Assembly (NCBI GenBank): GCA_001560915.1 | Contig: CP014214.1 | Coordinates: 372,001-436,000 of the forward strand | Reading direction: 5' to 3' | Length of the DNA: 64,000 nucleotides | Origin: a methanogenic archaeon ISO4-H5 | GTDB lineage: Archaea > Thermoplasmatota > Thermoplasmata > Methanomassiliicoccales > Methanomethylophilaceae | Part shown: positions 17,761 to 26,188 of the stretch, piece after piece | Layout: each line of letters begins with the position of its first letter | How positions within the stretch are numbered: position 1 is the stretch's first letter | Made by a program: the position numbers and the translations under genes | Notes under the pieces: model-generated | What the model was told of the DNA's origin: nothing | Database searches by the model: none | Seen by the model: only the letters and a program-made list of their open reading frames with translations

Positions 17761-19239
17761 TTATTTCCTCACTGTGTTCTGTCTTCTCTTGAAGCGTATG
17801 TAAATTCCGAGTATCGAAAGGGAGATTATGGGCGCAAGAGCTATCAGGGCGATAACTCCGAAGGCGTTCTCGGAGGCTATCTCTCCTCCCAGGACCTCTG
17901 CCATGGCGGCATACATCGACATGATGACTGCTACTGACATCGGTCCGGTGGCGACACCTCCCGCATCGTAGGTGATTCCCACGAGACTGTCGTCCATCAG
18001 CCATAGCAAAGCAAGTGCCAGGGCGTAGATGGGCAGGATGTAGTAAATGCTCATCCAACCCTGTGACATGAGATACATCCCGGTTCCCACGAATGCGGAT
18101 ACACCTAACCCGATGACCACGAGGATGGTGCGGGTTGTGATCATGTTCCTTGAAACGGATTCCACCTGGGATCCGAGGATCTTCACGGCAGGTTCCGCGG
18201 CGATGACCAGGAAACCCAGGACAAGACCCAGGAATAGGATTCCGATTCCGGCGTCATTATCGATGAGATACACGCCGATCTCCTGTGCGATGGGCATGAA
18301 ACCGGAATACACTCCTGTCAGGAACATGATCATACCGATTCCAGTCATCACCATTCCGACACTGACGACTTTGAATTCCTGCCAGGTCCCATGCAGATAA
18401 TACTTCATGATTACCATCAGCAGAATCATCAGCGGGAGGATGGAACCGAGGGTATCGATTACCGCCTGTTTGTAATGGTGCATCATGGTATCCAGGCTCA
18501 CGGTATCGACCGTGGCTTCCGTGACATTAGGGACCATGAGGTCCGAGATCCCCGCCAGCTGTCCGTACAGCATCACCGTTATGAGGGGACCTATGGATGC
18601 CAGACCTACCATACCGAAACTGTTCATGGGGTCGCTGTTACGGGAAGCCGCCATTCCTATACCCAGACCCATGGCCATGAGGATAGGGATGGTGATCGGT
18701 CCGGTGGTGACTCCGCCGGAATCGAATGCGATGCCGAGGATGTATTTGGGGACCAGGAGACCCAGGATGATGACCAGAGAATATCCCAGGGTGATCAGCA
18801 GTTTCAGGGAGATGTCCAGATATATCCTCAGTGCGGCCAGGACTAACATTACCCCCACACCGACGGCGATGGATGCCACCAGCATGTTGTAGTTAATGTC
18901 GTAGAAGATGACGTTGACCGTTGAGGAGAATACGGTGACATCAGGTTCGGCGACGGTCACGATGATACTGACCAGGAAAACGATGATGATCATGGGGATA
19001 ATCGATTTCCTACGCGACATCTCGATACCTATGTCCTTCCCCGTGGGCAGGATGCCGATGTCGACGCCGTAAAGGAACAGGGTGAAACCGAGGAGGACCA
19101 GAATCACGCATGCGATCTCCAGGGCGAATTGAGGAGGGTTGGTCCCGACGAAGATTGTATCAATGACTAGGATGAGGACAGAAATAGGCAGGGTAGTCCT
19201 GCAAACCTCCCAAAGGTGTTCTCTGAACGTCCTCATCAT
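17761..19239 (-). CDS. DUF1538 family membrane transporter-like protein
   Basis: 492 aa polytopic protein with about twelve membrane helices in two homologous halves. Each half has the DUF1538 signature: FDSGGVTTGPITIPILMAMG in the first and YDAGGVATGPMSVAVIMSMY in the second, a re-entrant-loop-like motif that suggests a substrate path. The function is unproven; a permease is likely. A TATA box on the minus strand (TTTTTTATATATTTAC, about 19266-19281) lies about 25-30 bp before the ATG (leaderless). It is transcribed with the PII-like gene, which starts one base after its stop. Two start ATGs are adjacent (19239, 19236). Confidence 0.8.
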   Translation of the reverse strand: MMRTFREHLWEVCRTTLPISVLILVIDTIFVGTNPPQFALEIACVILVLLGFTLFLYGVDIGILPTGKDIGIEMSRRKSIIPMIIIVFLVSIIVTVAEPDVTVFSSTVNVIFYDINYNMLVASIAVGVGVMLVLAALRIYLDISLKLLITLGYSLVIILGLLVPKYILGIAFDSGGVTTGPITIPILMAMGLGIGMAASRNSDPMNSFGMVGLASIGPLITVMLYGQLAGISDLMVPNVTEATVDTVSLDTMMHHYKQAVIDTLGSILPLMILLMVIMKYYLHGTWQEFKVVSVGMVMTGIGMIMFLTGVYSGFMPIAQEIGVYLIDNDAGIGILFLGLVLGFLVIAAEPAVKILGSQVESVSRNMITTRTILVVIGLGVSAFVGTGMYLMSQGWMSIYYILPIYALALALLWLMDDSLVGITYDAGGVATGPMSVAVIMSMYAAMAEVLGGEIASENAFGVIALIALAPIISLSILGIYIRFKRRQNTVRK

Positions 19240-19343
19240 TCAGCCCCCAAGAAATATCTCGGGGAGTAAATATATAAAAAATGCCGAACAGAGGCATCTT
19301 AACAGGTCACGTGCCAGACAAGGATTCTGTTGTGTCGCGGGAT

Positions 19344-21233
19344 TCAGGAGTCTATCGCTGCTTTCACACCCTGTGCGAAACGGTCCGCGTCAAGGTCCTC
19401 GAGTTTGAAGTATTTGGCCTCCAGTTTCTCGGCGAGTTTCTGTGCATTATCGAAGTGAGGGAAACCCATTCCCGCATCGACCACAATCCATCCGACATGG
19501 GGGATCTTCAAGTCTTCGGCCATTTTCTGCACCTCCTCGTTGGCATCCGCGCCCGATTGGAGGGGAACATTCGCCCTACCGTCGGTGACCAGGATGATGT
19601 AGCACCTCTCTCCGATGTGGCATCTGGCATATGATGTCATGTAATCGTTCACACGTGCCAGAGCCTCGCCGAGCGGGGTCTTTCCTCCTGTCGGGAGTTC
19701 CTCTAGGCGTCTGTAGCTGTACTCCACCGATTTGGTGGGCGGTAGGATCATGTCAGCAGAATCCCTGCGGAAGGCCATCAGTCCGATACGGTCCCTCTTG
19801 ACGTAGCTGTCCCTGAGCATGGACAGGATGGCACCTTTAACGGTGGACATCCTGCGTCTGACGCCCAGGGAACCGCTGGCATCCACCAGGAACAGCAGTG
19901 TGCATCCGCTGCGTCTCTCACGGACCTTCTCTCTGATGTCCTGCTTCTCGATTACGATGGATAATGCATCGCTGTGTCTGACCTTTTGGTACGGAGCGGC
20001 AGCCCTGATGGTGGCATCGAATGCGATATCCTGGGTTTTCGAATCCGGGATGCGGGAACGGGCATATCTGCCGGTACCGTCGGCACTCACTGCCATGGCT
20101 CTGCGTCCCTTGCGGGTCTTGGTACGGGCGGGGAGTCTCTCGTTCTTGTCGAGGTAGTCGATAACACGGAATTCCCTGCCTATCTCGAACATCATCTCCT
20201 CGAGGTCGGGGAGTTCGGGAGGTTCCGGGGGAGGAGTGTCATCTTTCTTGTTATCGTCCTGTTCCTCTTCCTTTTCTTCCTGCTCAGGAGGTTCCGGAGG
20301 TTCTGGGTCTTGGTCTTCCGGGGGCTCCTCCTCATTTTGATCTTCAGGTGGTTCAGGAGGTTCCGGCGGCGGAGGAGGCTGATCGAAGCTTCTCCTGTGG
20401 GGGAGACACAGTACTGAAGCTTCCTCCACATCCTTTTTCATGACCTCGTCCCTGCCATGGAGTGCCGCCAGTGATTTCGAACACTGCACCATCGCAAGGT
20501 CTCCTCTGATGCCGTCGGCACCGACCTTCACGCATAGTTCGCTGATGACCGATACGAGTTCATCGGAGATGGTCACCAGCGGAAGGATCTTCTCGGCACG
20601 CTCTATCTTGAGGCGCTCTTCTTCCGTTTCGGAGGAGTACATCCTGCAGAAGGATTCCTGATCCCGGGAATACTCGGCATTCCTTGTCAGGATGAGGCGT
20701 TTTTCATCATCATCCGTCGGCGGGACATATGCACAGAGGTCGAATCTGTCGAGCAGGTGGTCGCTCAGGTCGGAATCATCCGGGTTCATGGTGGCGATGA
20801 GAACGGTGCTGCAGGGATACGATGCGGAGATGGGTCCGCGTTCAACCTTCACGGTGCCTGTGAGCACGCAGTCCAGGAGGCCCGAGAGCATGGCGCGGTC
20901 CATGAGGTTTACATCGTCGATGTAGAGGATGTTGCCGTCAGCTCTGGCGAGAAGACCCTTCTGCATCTCAGGTTTTCCGCTTTTCAGGGTTTTCTCGATG
21001 TCCAGTCCGCCGAAAAGCTGTTCGTCCGTCACGTTGAGCGGACAGTTTACGACCTTGCGGGAGCCGATCGAGCCGCTGGAACGCGCCAATGTGGTCTTGG
21101 CAGATCCCTCGCCGCCCCTGATGAGCACGGTGCGTATGTTGGGATTGGCGAGAGCACATTCAATGGCCCTCTTGCCGTCGTCCATCCCGACGACGGCTGC
21201 GAATGGAAATGTGTTCAGATGCTCTGAAGGCAT
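19344..21233 (-). CDS. chlD: Metal chelatase AAA+/VWA subunit (ChlD/BchD type)
   Basis: 629 aa. The N-terminal AAA+ domain has VLIRGGEGSAKTTLARS as Walker A and ILYIDDVNLMD as Walker B. A proline/glutamate-rich linker follows (about residues 295-355, repeats of PPEPPE). The C-terminal von Willebrand A domain carries the MIDAS motif FLVDASGSLG and a later TDGRANVPL. It forms the ATP-driven motor with ChlI and docks on CobN. Its ATG overlaps the 3' end of chlI by 19 bases, and it is the last gene of cobN-chlI-chlD. It ends before the DUF1538 promoter. Confidence 0.92.
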   Translation of the reverse strand: MPSEHLNTFPFAAVVGMDDGKRAIECALANPNIRTVLIRGGEGSAKTTLARSSGSIGSRKVVNCPLNVTDEQLFGGLDIEKTLKSGKPEMQKGLLARADGNILYIDDVNLMDRAMLSGLLDCVLTGTVKVERGPISASYPCSTVLIATMNPDDSDLSDHLLDRFDLCAYVPPTDDDEKRLILTRNAEYSRDQESFCRMYSSETEEERLKIERAEKILPLVTISDELVSVISELCVKVGADGIRGDLAMVQCSKSLAALHGRDEVMKKDVEEASVLCLPHRRSFDQPPPPPEPPEPPEDQNEEEPPEDQDPEPPEPPEQEEKEEEQDDNKKDDTPPPEPPELPDLEEMMFEIGREFRVIDYLDKNERLPARTKTRKGRRAMAVSADGTGRYARSRIPDSKTQDIAFDATIRAAAPYQKVRHSDALSIVIEKQDIREKVRERRSGCTLLFLVDASGSLGVRRRMSTVKGAILSMLRDSYVKRDRIGLMAFRRDSADMILPPTKSVEYSYRRLEELPTGGKTPLGEALARVNDYMTSYARCHIGERCYIILVTDGRANVPLQSGADANEEVQKMAEDLKIPHVGWIVVDAGMGFPHFDNAQKLAEKLEAKYFKLEDLDADRFAQGVKAAIDS

Positions 21234-22246
21234 GAATCGAGTTCCTCCCTGTCGAGGCCAGCTTCCTCGAAGGGGCGTCTCTTCAGACGGTGGGACAGAA
21301 CGAGTTCAGCAGTGGCGCGGATGTCGTCCTTGTTAACCTGCGTGCGGCCTTCCAGCGCGGCATTGGCTTTGGCGGCCTTGAGCATGGTAATATCAGCCCT
21401 GTGACCATCGATTCCGAAGTGGGTGGTGACGGACACAATTGCGTCAACGATGGAGTCGTCATAGGTGACCTTGGGGAGCAGGTTTCTCGCTTCCGTCAGC
21501 TTCTGGGTCATAGCATCTAGGTCCTTCTGGCACTTCGCAATGAATGCCTCTGGATCCATATCGTATTCTACCCTCTTCTTGACGACAGATGCCCGGACCT
21601 TGACATCTTTCTCGCCTTTGATGTCGAGGGAGAGACCGAACCTGTCGAGCAGCTGCGGCCTCAGATCTCCCTCTTCGGGATTCATTGTTCCAATGAGAAC
21701 GAATCTGGCGGGGTGGGAGAAAGATACACCCTCTCTTTCGACGTAGTTGACTCCCATGGCGGCAGAATCCAGCAGGAGATCGACCAGATGGTCGTCGAGA
21801 AGATTGACCTCGTCCACATAGAGAATGTTCCCGTTGGCTGCTGCCAGGACACCGGGTTCGAACTTCTTCTCTCCGGTCTTGAGGACATGTTCCAGATCGA
21901 GGGTTCCCGATACCCTGTCCTCTGTTGCGGATAAAGGTAAGTCGATGACCCTCATCCTGACCTCTTCCGGTTCCAGGGTGATTCCTTTCTCGGATTTCTC
22001 CCTGCAATATGGGCAATATCTGTCCTCGCGGCCGAATTCGCAACGGAACGGGCATCCTTTTACGACCTTGCGGAAGGGAAGGATCCTGTTCATGGACCTG
22101 ACGGTGGTTGATTTGGCAGTACCTTTCTCCCCTTTGATCAGAACACCTCCGATCCCGGGGTCCACAACGTTCAGAAGCAGGGCTCTTTTCATGTTGTCCT
22201 GTCCGACAACCTCTGTGAAAGGAAATACCGCTGGTTGGTCGCTCAT
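21215..22246 (-). CDS. chlI: Metal chelatase AAA+ ATPase subunit (ChlI/BchI type)
   Basis: 343 aa AAA+ subunit. Walker A is GVLIKGEKGTAKSTTVRS (about residue 35), Walker B is ILYVDEVNLLDDHLVD, and the sensor region reads VLIGTMNPEEGDLRPQLLDRFGL. A cysteine cluster between residues 64 and 85 (GCPFRCE then YCPYCREK) could bind a metal or cluster, as in many archaeal ChlI-like proteins. It lies between cobN paralogue 2 (84 bases upstream) and chlD (19-base overlap), so the three genes encode a complete CobN-ChlI-ChlD chelatase. Cobalt is the likeliest metal by family and context, by inference. Confidence 0.93.
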   Translation of the reverse strand: MSDQPAVFPFTEVVGQDNMKRALLLNVVDPGIGGVLIKGEKGTAKSTTVRSMNRILPFRKVVKGCPFRCEFGREDRYCPYCREKSEKGITLEPEEVRMRVIDLPLSATEDRVSGTLDLEHVLKTGEKKFEPGVLAAANGNILYVDEVNLLDDHLVDLLLDSAAMGVNYVEREGVSFSHPARFVLIGTMNPEEGDLRPQLLDRFGLSLDIKGEKDVKVRASVVKKRVEYDMDPEAFIAKCQKDLDAMTQKLTEARNLLPKVTYDDSIVDAIVSVTTHFGIDGHRADITMLKAAKANAALEGRTQVNKDDIRATAELVLSHRLKRRPFEEAGLDREELDSCLQSI

Positions 22247-22330
22247 AATATCTACCTATATCTTTATGGATTAATCATCCACTATACATCATTCCGTATT
22301 AACAATTTCTTTATTCCGGATGCTGGCCGC

Positions 22331-25300
22331 TCAGCGGTCAGTCAGTTCCTCAATACGTTCCTCGGTTTCGATGAAGAGGTTCTTGAGTTTCTCCTTGTAC
22401 TCGTCGGTTGCGTTCCACAGACCTCTCTCGATAGCCTCCTCGAGACGGTTCAGGATGTTCATCGCCGCATAGGGGTTGACATCCATCATCCATTCCCTGG
22501 TGTCTGGGTCTAGCAGGAACTTGTCGGTCATGCCTTCGTACATCCAGTCCTCCGCCACATCGGAGGTGGCACCCCATGCCATGGTGTACTCGGTGATGTT
22601 GGCCAGTTCGGCCGCACCGCGGTAACCGTGTTCCTTCAGTCCGTTGATGAATTTGGGATTGAGGACCTTGCTCCTGAACGTGTACCTCAGCTCCTCCTTG
22701 GTGCTGCGGACCTTGGTGTTCTTGGGGTTGGAGCCGTCGCCCATGATGGTCATGGCATCTTTCTTGCCGTAAGCTCTTACGAAGGCGTTCATTCCTCCGA
22801 GATACTCGTAGACGTCATCGCAGTCCAGGAGATCGATCTCCCTGTCGGGCATGTTCTTCACAGTGACGGACACCTTGGAGAACCTCCTGGTGAACTCGCT
22901 TCTCATCTTCTGACCGTAGTTGCCTTTGGAGTATCCGTTGCTACACCAGTCTATGTACACGTCGGCGAGATCCTCCACGGTCTTCCAGGCACCGCTCTCG
23001 ATGGCCTTGTTCACACCGGTACCGTACCCTCCCGGAGGGGCACCGAAGATTCTTACGGAGTTCCTCTGACGGGCTTCGTCCGGAGTCAGACCTTCCGCTA
23101 TTCCGTCGACGATATCCTTCCTGAGGTTGGCTGCGAGGCTGTTGTCCTCATCTGATTCGTCGAGTCCTATCACGAGGTTCACCGCGTCGTCGAGCATGTC
23201 GATGAGGTTGGGGAAGGTGTCCCTGAAAAGACCAGTGATGTTGATAGACACATCCACTCTGGGTCTTCCCAATTCTTTGATTGGTATAACTTCTAAGTCG
23301 ATGACCTGTCCGCCGGTCTTGGACCATACGGGTTTGACGCCCATGAGCCACAGGAGGTAGGCCACATCGTCACCTCCGGTCTTCATGGTGTCCGTGGCCC
23401 AGATGATGAATCCGACCTCTCTCGGGAACTCTCCCTTCTCGGAGACGTACTTCTCGATCATCTGGTCGGCCATCTTCTTACCGATCTCCCATGCGGTACG
23501 GTTGGGAACTGTGTCCGGATCGAGGCTGTAGAAGTTGCGTCCCATAGGAAGGATATCGGCATTGCCGCGGGTGGGTGCTCCTGACGGTCCGGGGAGCACG
23601 TATTCTCCGTTGAGTCCTTTCAATGTGTTGCCGAGTTCCTCGGACATCTTCCTGACGTTGGGGACCACCTTCTCGCAGGTAAACCGCAGGCTTTCCTTCA
23701 GGTCGGAGGAGACTTTGCCGTATCTCTTCTTAATCTCATTGATCCCGGTCTGGGTATTGTAATCGTGTTCTCTTAGCCAGCCCAGGAATTCCTGAAGTTC
23801 AGCATCGAGACGGTCAGCAGCGACGCTCTTGAGTTCTCCCGAGGGAAGCTTTCCTGTGGGGTCGTCGAGTGCATCCTGCATGTCGACCCCCGCATTCTCT
23901 GCGTAGGCGTCTCTCAGCGACCTGATATTTCCGTTATCCAGTCTGACCAAGGAGTAGACCATCTCATCGAAGTGAGTGTCCTTGGGAACCCTGCCGATCA
24001 CATGCATATCAGATCTCACGAGAGCATCTTTGACTTCGCTGAGGTACTCGTGCAGAGGTATGATGTATGGTTCGAACCCTTCCGCACCCGGGTCTTCGGC
24101 TATGTTCAGGTCGTTGAACATGTCATGCTCCTTTGCGCTCAGATAGATCTGGTTGATCAGTTCCTTTTTGCGCTCGGGAGAGGCGTTGCCTTTCAGGGTG
24201 AAGTAATCCTGTAGGGGAACCTCCATTTCCGAGAGTTCCTCATATTCTCCGGCACGTGCCATCGAAGGCGGCATATGACCCAGCAGTACGGAGTTGATCC
24301 TTCTCTTGCACTGGATCCCCTCTCCGGGGTCGTCCACCACGTAATAGTAAAGGTTGGGAAGTCCGCCGAGGACCACGTCGGGATCGCATTTGGAGGACAT
24401 GCCCACGTTCTTGCCGGGGAGCCACTCGATGGTTCCGTGGGTTCCCACATGGATCACCATGTCGGCCTTGAACACGTCGCGGATCCATCTGTAGTAGGCG
24501 AGATACTGGTGCTGTGCGAAGATGACAGGGTCATGGATGTTCTCCTCCATCTTGTCGGCCGTACCCCTGAGGGGCTGGTAACCGATGAAAACGTTGCCTT
24601 TCTTTATGCCGGGGATGACGACATCGTTCCCGTCCACACAGATCGTTCCGGGGCAGTCTCCCCAATCCTTCCTCATCTGTTCCTGGTCCCAGGAGGGTAT
24701 GGATTCGAACTGTTTCTCGTATGTGCCAGACGGTACGAGGTCCACCGCTTTCTCTCTCATGGTGGCGACCGACATGCTGTCGAGGTCATTGGTAACTCCG
24801 TCGAGGATCTCCTCAATCATCTGCCTGCCGTTCTCGGGCACGTTCTCCACAGTGTATCCCTGTTTATCGAGTTCCTGCAGGAGTCCTGCGATGCTCTCAG
24901 GGGTGTCGAGTCCCGCCGCGTTGCCGATGCATCCGGAGTTGGGGCGGGACTGCCACATGAGAATGGCCACTTTCCTTTCCGAAGCTGGTGTGCGGCGTAG
25001 TTTGGCCCAATTGTAGGTGAGTTCCGCCATGCGTTCTATCCTGTCGTCGATGGGCTGGGCCTTCTTCATGCCGCTCTTGGACGGGGTGCAGCTGACCGGG
25101 AAACCGATAATATCTCCGTCCAGTTCGGGGAAGGCCACGTTGGAAACAATCTCATGTTTGTTGAGTCCAATCTTGTCGGTTTCGAAATCATTGTATTCTC
25201 CGCTCACACCGATGGCATGTATCACCGGGACATTGGTGATGTAATCGTAGAAGTTCTGGTCATCCGGGACGCCCAATCCTTCGTTCTCCTTCGAAGCATT

Positions 25301-26074
25301 GAGGACGGAGAATGCGGTGAGGGTGTTGACTGCGTCGACGATAGGCTTGCCGTCGCGCGTGTAGTATTTCCTGAATATGTCCCGGGTCGTCTTGCTGCCT
25401 TCTATCGCATAGGAGGCGGCGGTGTAGAAGACGGGGATGACGTTCATCCCCTTCGATTCGTAGACCTCGATCATGCGGTCCACATGCTTCAGGTTGTTGT
25501 AGATCCACATGGCGGATGTGAAGAAGAGGCCGATGGTGGGTTTGGAGGGATCTAAGGTCTTGTAGTATTCCTCCGGAGTTATGTCGCGGGGGTAACGGGG
25601 ATGGTAGATGCCGTCGGTACGCGGTACGATGGGTTCGGGTGCTTCGACATTCGTGAATCCGCAGAAGCGTGCGGCAGTGAGGAACAATCCGTATTCATTC
25701 TCTGATCCGCGGTGGGCGCAGTATCTGCACAGTTCCTTGTACTGCTCTTCGGTGCCTTTGAAGGAACCGCGCTGGAGTAGGGTAATATCCGGACTTCCGG
25801 AGTATACGAAAACGAGGCCTCTGCATTTAGGGAAACATTTCTCATATCTTTCGAACTTTTTGCAGCGGTACACGTCCGACATGCACCTGATGAATGTAAA
25901 ATCGGCATCCTGGGTATGCCGGATGAGTTCCTGCAGCTGAACGGGGTCGTCATCAATCTCCTCATGGTTCCAGGTATGGATCTCCACCGGAATGCCGACG
26001 TTGCTTAGTTTGCGTGCGGGTTCTGCGAGAGTTTGGGAATCAGCGGATTGGATGGAGAGGATGACGATTTTCAT
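22331..26074 (-). CDS. cobN: CobN-type metal chelatase large subunit (paralogue 2)
   Basis: 1247 aa, first gene of cobN-chlI-chlD. Hallmarks are HVGTHGTIEWLPGKNVGMSSKC, DPGEGIQCKRR, WATDTMKTGGDDVAYLLWLMG and GRPRVDVSINITGLFRDTFPN, block for block the same as paralogue 1 but clearly diverged (N-terminal thirds differ most). The ATG at 26074 (MKIVILSIQSADSQT) is chosen over an upstream in-frame codon because coding character begins there and the TATA-like box (26107-26116) would lie inside a longer gene. A 19-bp operator-like site (26085-26103) sits between that TATA box and the ATG. The promoter faces the divergent uptake operon, so the two may be co-regulated. Confidence 0.92.
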   Translation of the reverse strand: MKIVILSIQSADSQTLAEPARKLSNVGIPVEIHTWNHEEIDDDPVQLQELIRHTQDADFTFIRCMSDVYRCKKFERYEKCFPKCRGLVFVYSGSPDITLLQRGSFKGTEEQYKELCRYCAHRGSENEYGLFLTAARFCGFTNVEAPEPIVPRTDGIYHPRYPRDITPEEYYKTLDPSKPTIGLFFTSAMWIYNNLKHVDRMIEVYESKGMNVIPVFYTAASYAIEGSKTTRDIFRKYYTRDGKPIVDAVNTLTAFSVLNASKENEGLGVPDDQNFYDYITNVPVIHAIGVSGEYNDFETDKIGLNKHEIVSNVAFPELDGDIIGFPVSCTPSKSGMKKAQPIDDRIERMAELTYNWAKLRRTPASERKVAILMWQSRPNSGCIGNAAGLDTPESIAGLLQELDKQGYTVENVPENGRQMIEEILDGVTNDLDSMSVATMREKAVDLVPSGTYEKQFESIPSWDQEQMRKDWGDCPGTICVDGNDVVIPGIKKGNVFIGYQPLRGTADKMEENIHDPVIFAQHQYLAYYRWIRDVFKADMVIHVGTHGTIEWLPGKNVGMSSKCDPDVVLGGLPNLYYYVVDDPGEGIQCKRRINSVLLGHMPPSMARAGEYEELSEMEVPLQDYFTLKGNASPERKKELINQIYLSAKEHDMFNDLNIAEDPGAEGFEPYIIPLHEYLSEVKDALVRSDMHVIGRVPKDTHFDEMVYSLVRLDNGNIRSLRDAYAENAGVDMQDALDDPTGKLPSGELKSVAADRLDAELQEFLGWLREHDYNTQTGINEIKKRYGKVSSDLKESLRFTCEKVVPNVRKMSEELGNTLKGLNGEYVLPGPSGAPTRGNADILPMGRNFYSLDPDTVPNRTAWEIGKKMADQMIEKYVSEKGEFPREVGFIIWATDTMKTGGDDVAYLLWLMGVKPVWSKTGGQVIDLEVIPIKELGRPRVDVSINITGLFRDTFPNLIDMLDDAVNLVIGLDESDEDNSLAANLRKDIVDGIAEGLTPDEARQRNSVRIFGAPPGGYGTGVNKAIESGAWKTVEDLADVYIDWCSNGYSKGNYGQKMRSEFTRRFSKVSVTVKNMPDREIDLLDCDDVYEYLGGMNAFVRAYGKKDAMTIMGDGSNPKNTKVRSTKEELRYTFRSKVLNPKFINGLKEHGYRGAAELANITEYTMAWGATSDVAEDWMYEGMTDKFLLDPDTREWMMDVNPYAAMNILNRLEEAIERGLWNATDEYKEKLKNLFIETEERIEELTDR

Positions 26075-26084
26075 TTGATATTCT

Positions 26085-26103
26085 TTTGGATGTATAATCG
26101 ATG
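26085..26103 (-). promoter_or_regulatory. Operator-like site over cobN-chlI-chlD promoter
   Basis: Plus strand TTTGGATGTATAATCGATG. It matches the perfect palindrome at 42977-42995 in the left half (6 of 7) and 4 of 7 in the right half, with the same GTA-type spacer. It sits between the minus-strand TATA-like box (26107-26116) and the cobN ATG (26074), where bound protein would block initiation. Confidence 0.45.
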
Positions 26104-26140
26104 TGTAATATATATGTTTAAAAGAATCAATTAAATACGA

Positions 26141-26159
26141 ATTGGATATTCTAGCCAAC
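26141..26159 (+). promoter_or_regulatory. Operator-like site over first uptake-operon promoter
   Basis: ATTGGATATTCTAGCCAAC, an inverted repeat (TTGG/CCAA; 5 of 7 positions symmetrical), immediately after the TATA-like TTAAATA (26131-26137) and 30 bp before the ATG of the binding-protein gene. It is the second operator-like site in this 115-bp divergent promoter region. Confidence 0.5.
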
Positions 26160-26188
26160 TACCACTGCTTAAGCAGAGAGGCGAAAAA

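Noticed and set aside
26075-26188. Cobalamin riboswitch before the uptake operon or cobN.
   Set aside because: The region is only about 115 bp, shared by two promoters, with no B12-box-like sequence or the structure expected; the operator-like sites explain the conserved motif better.
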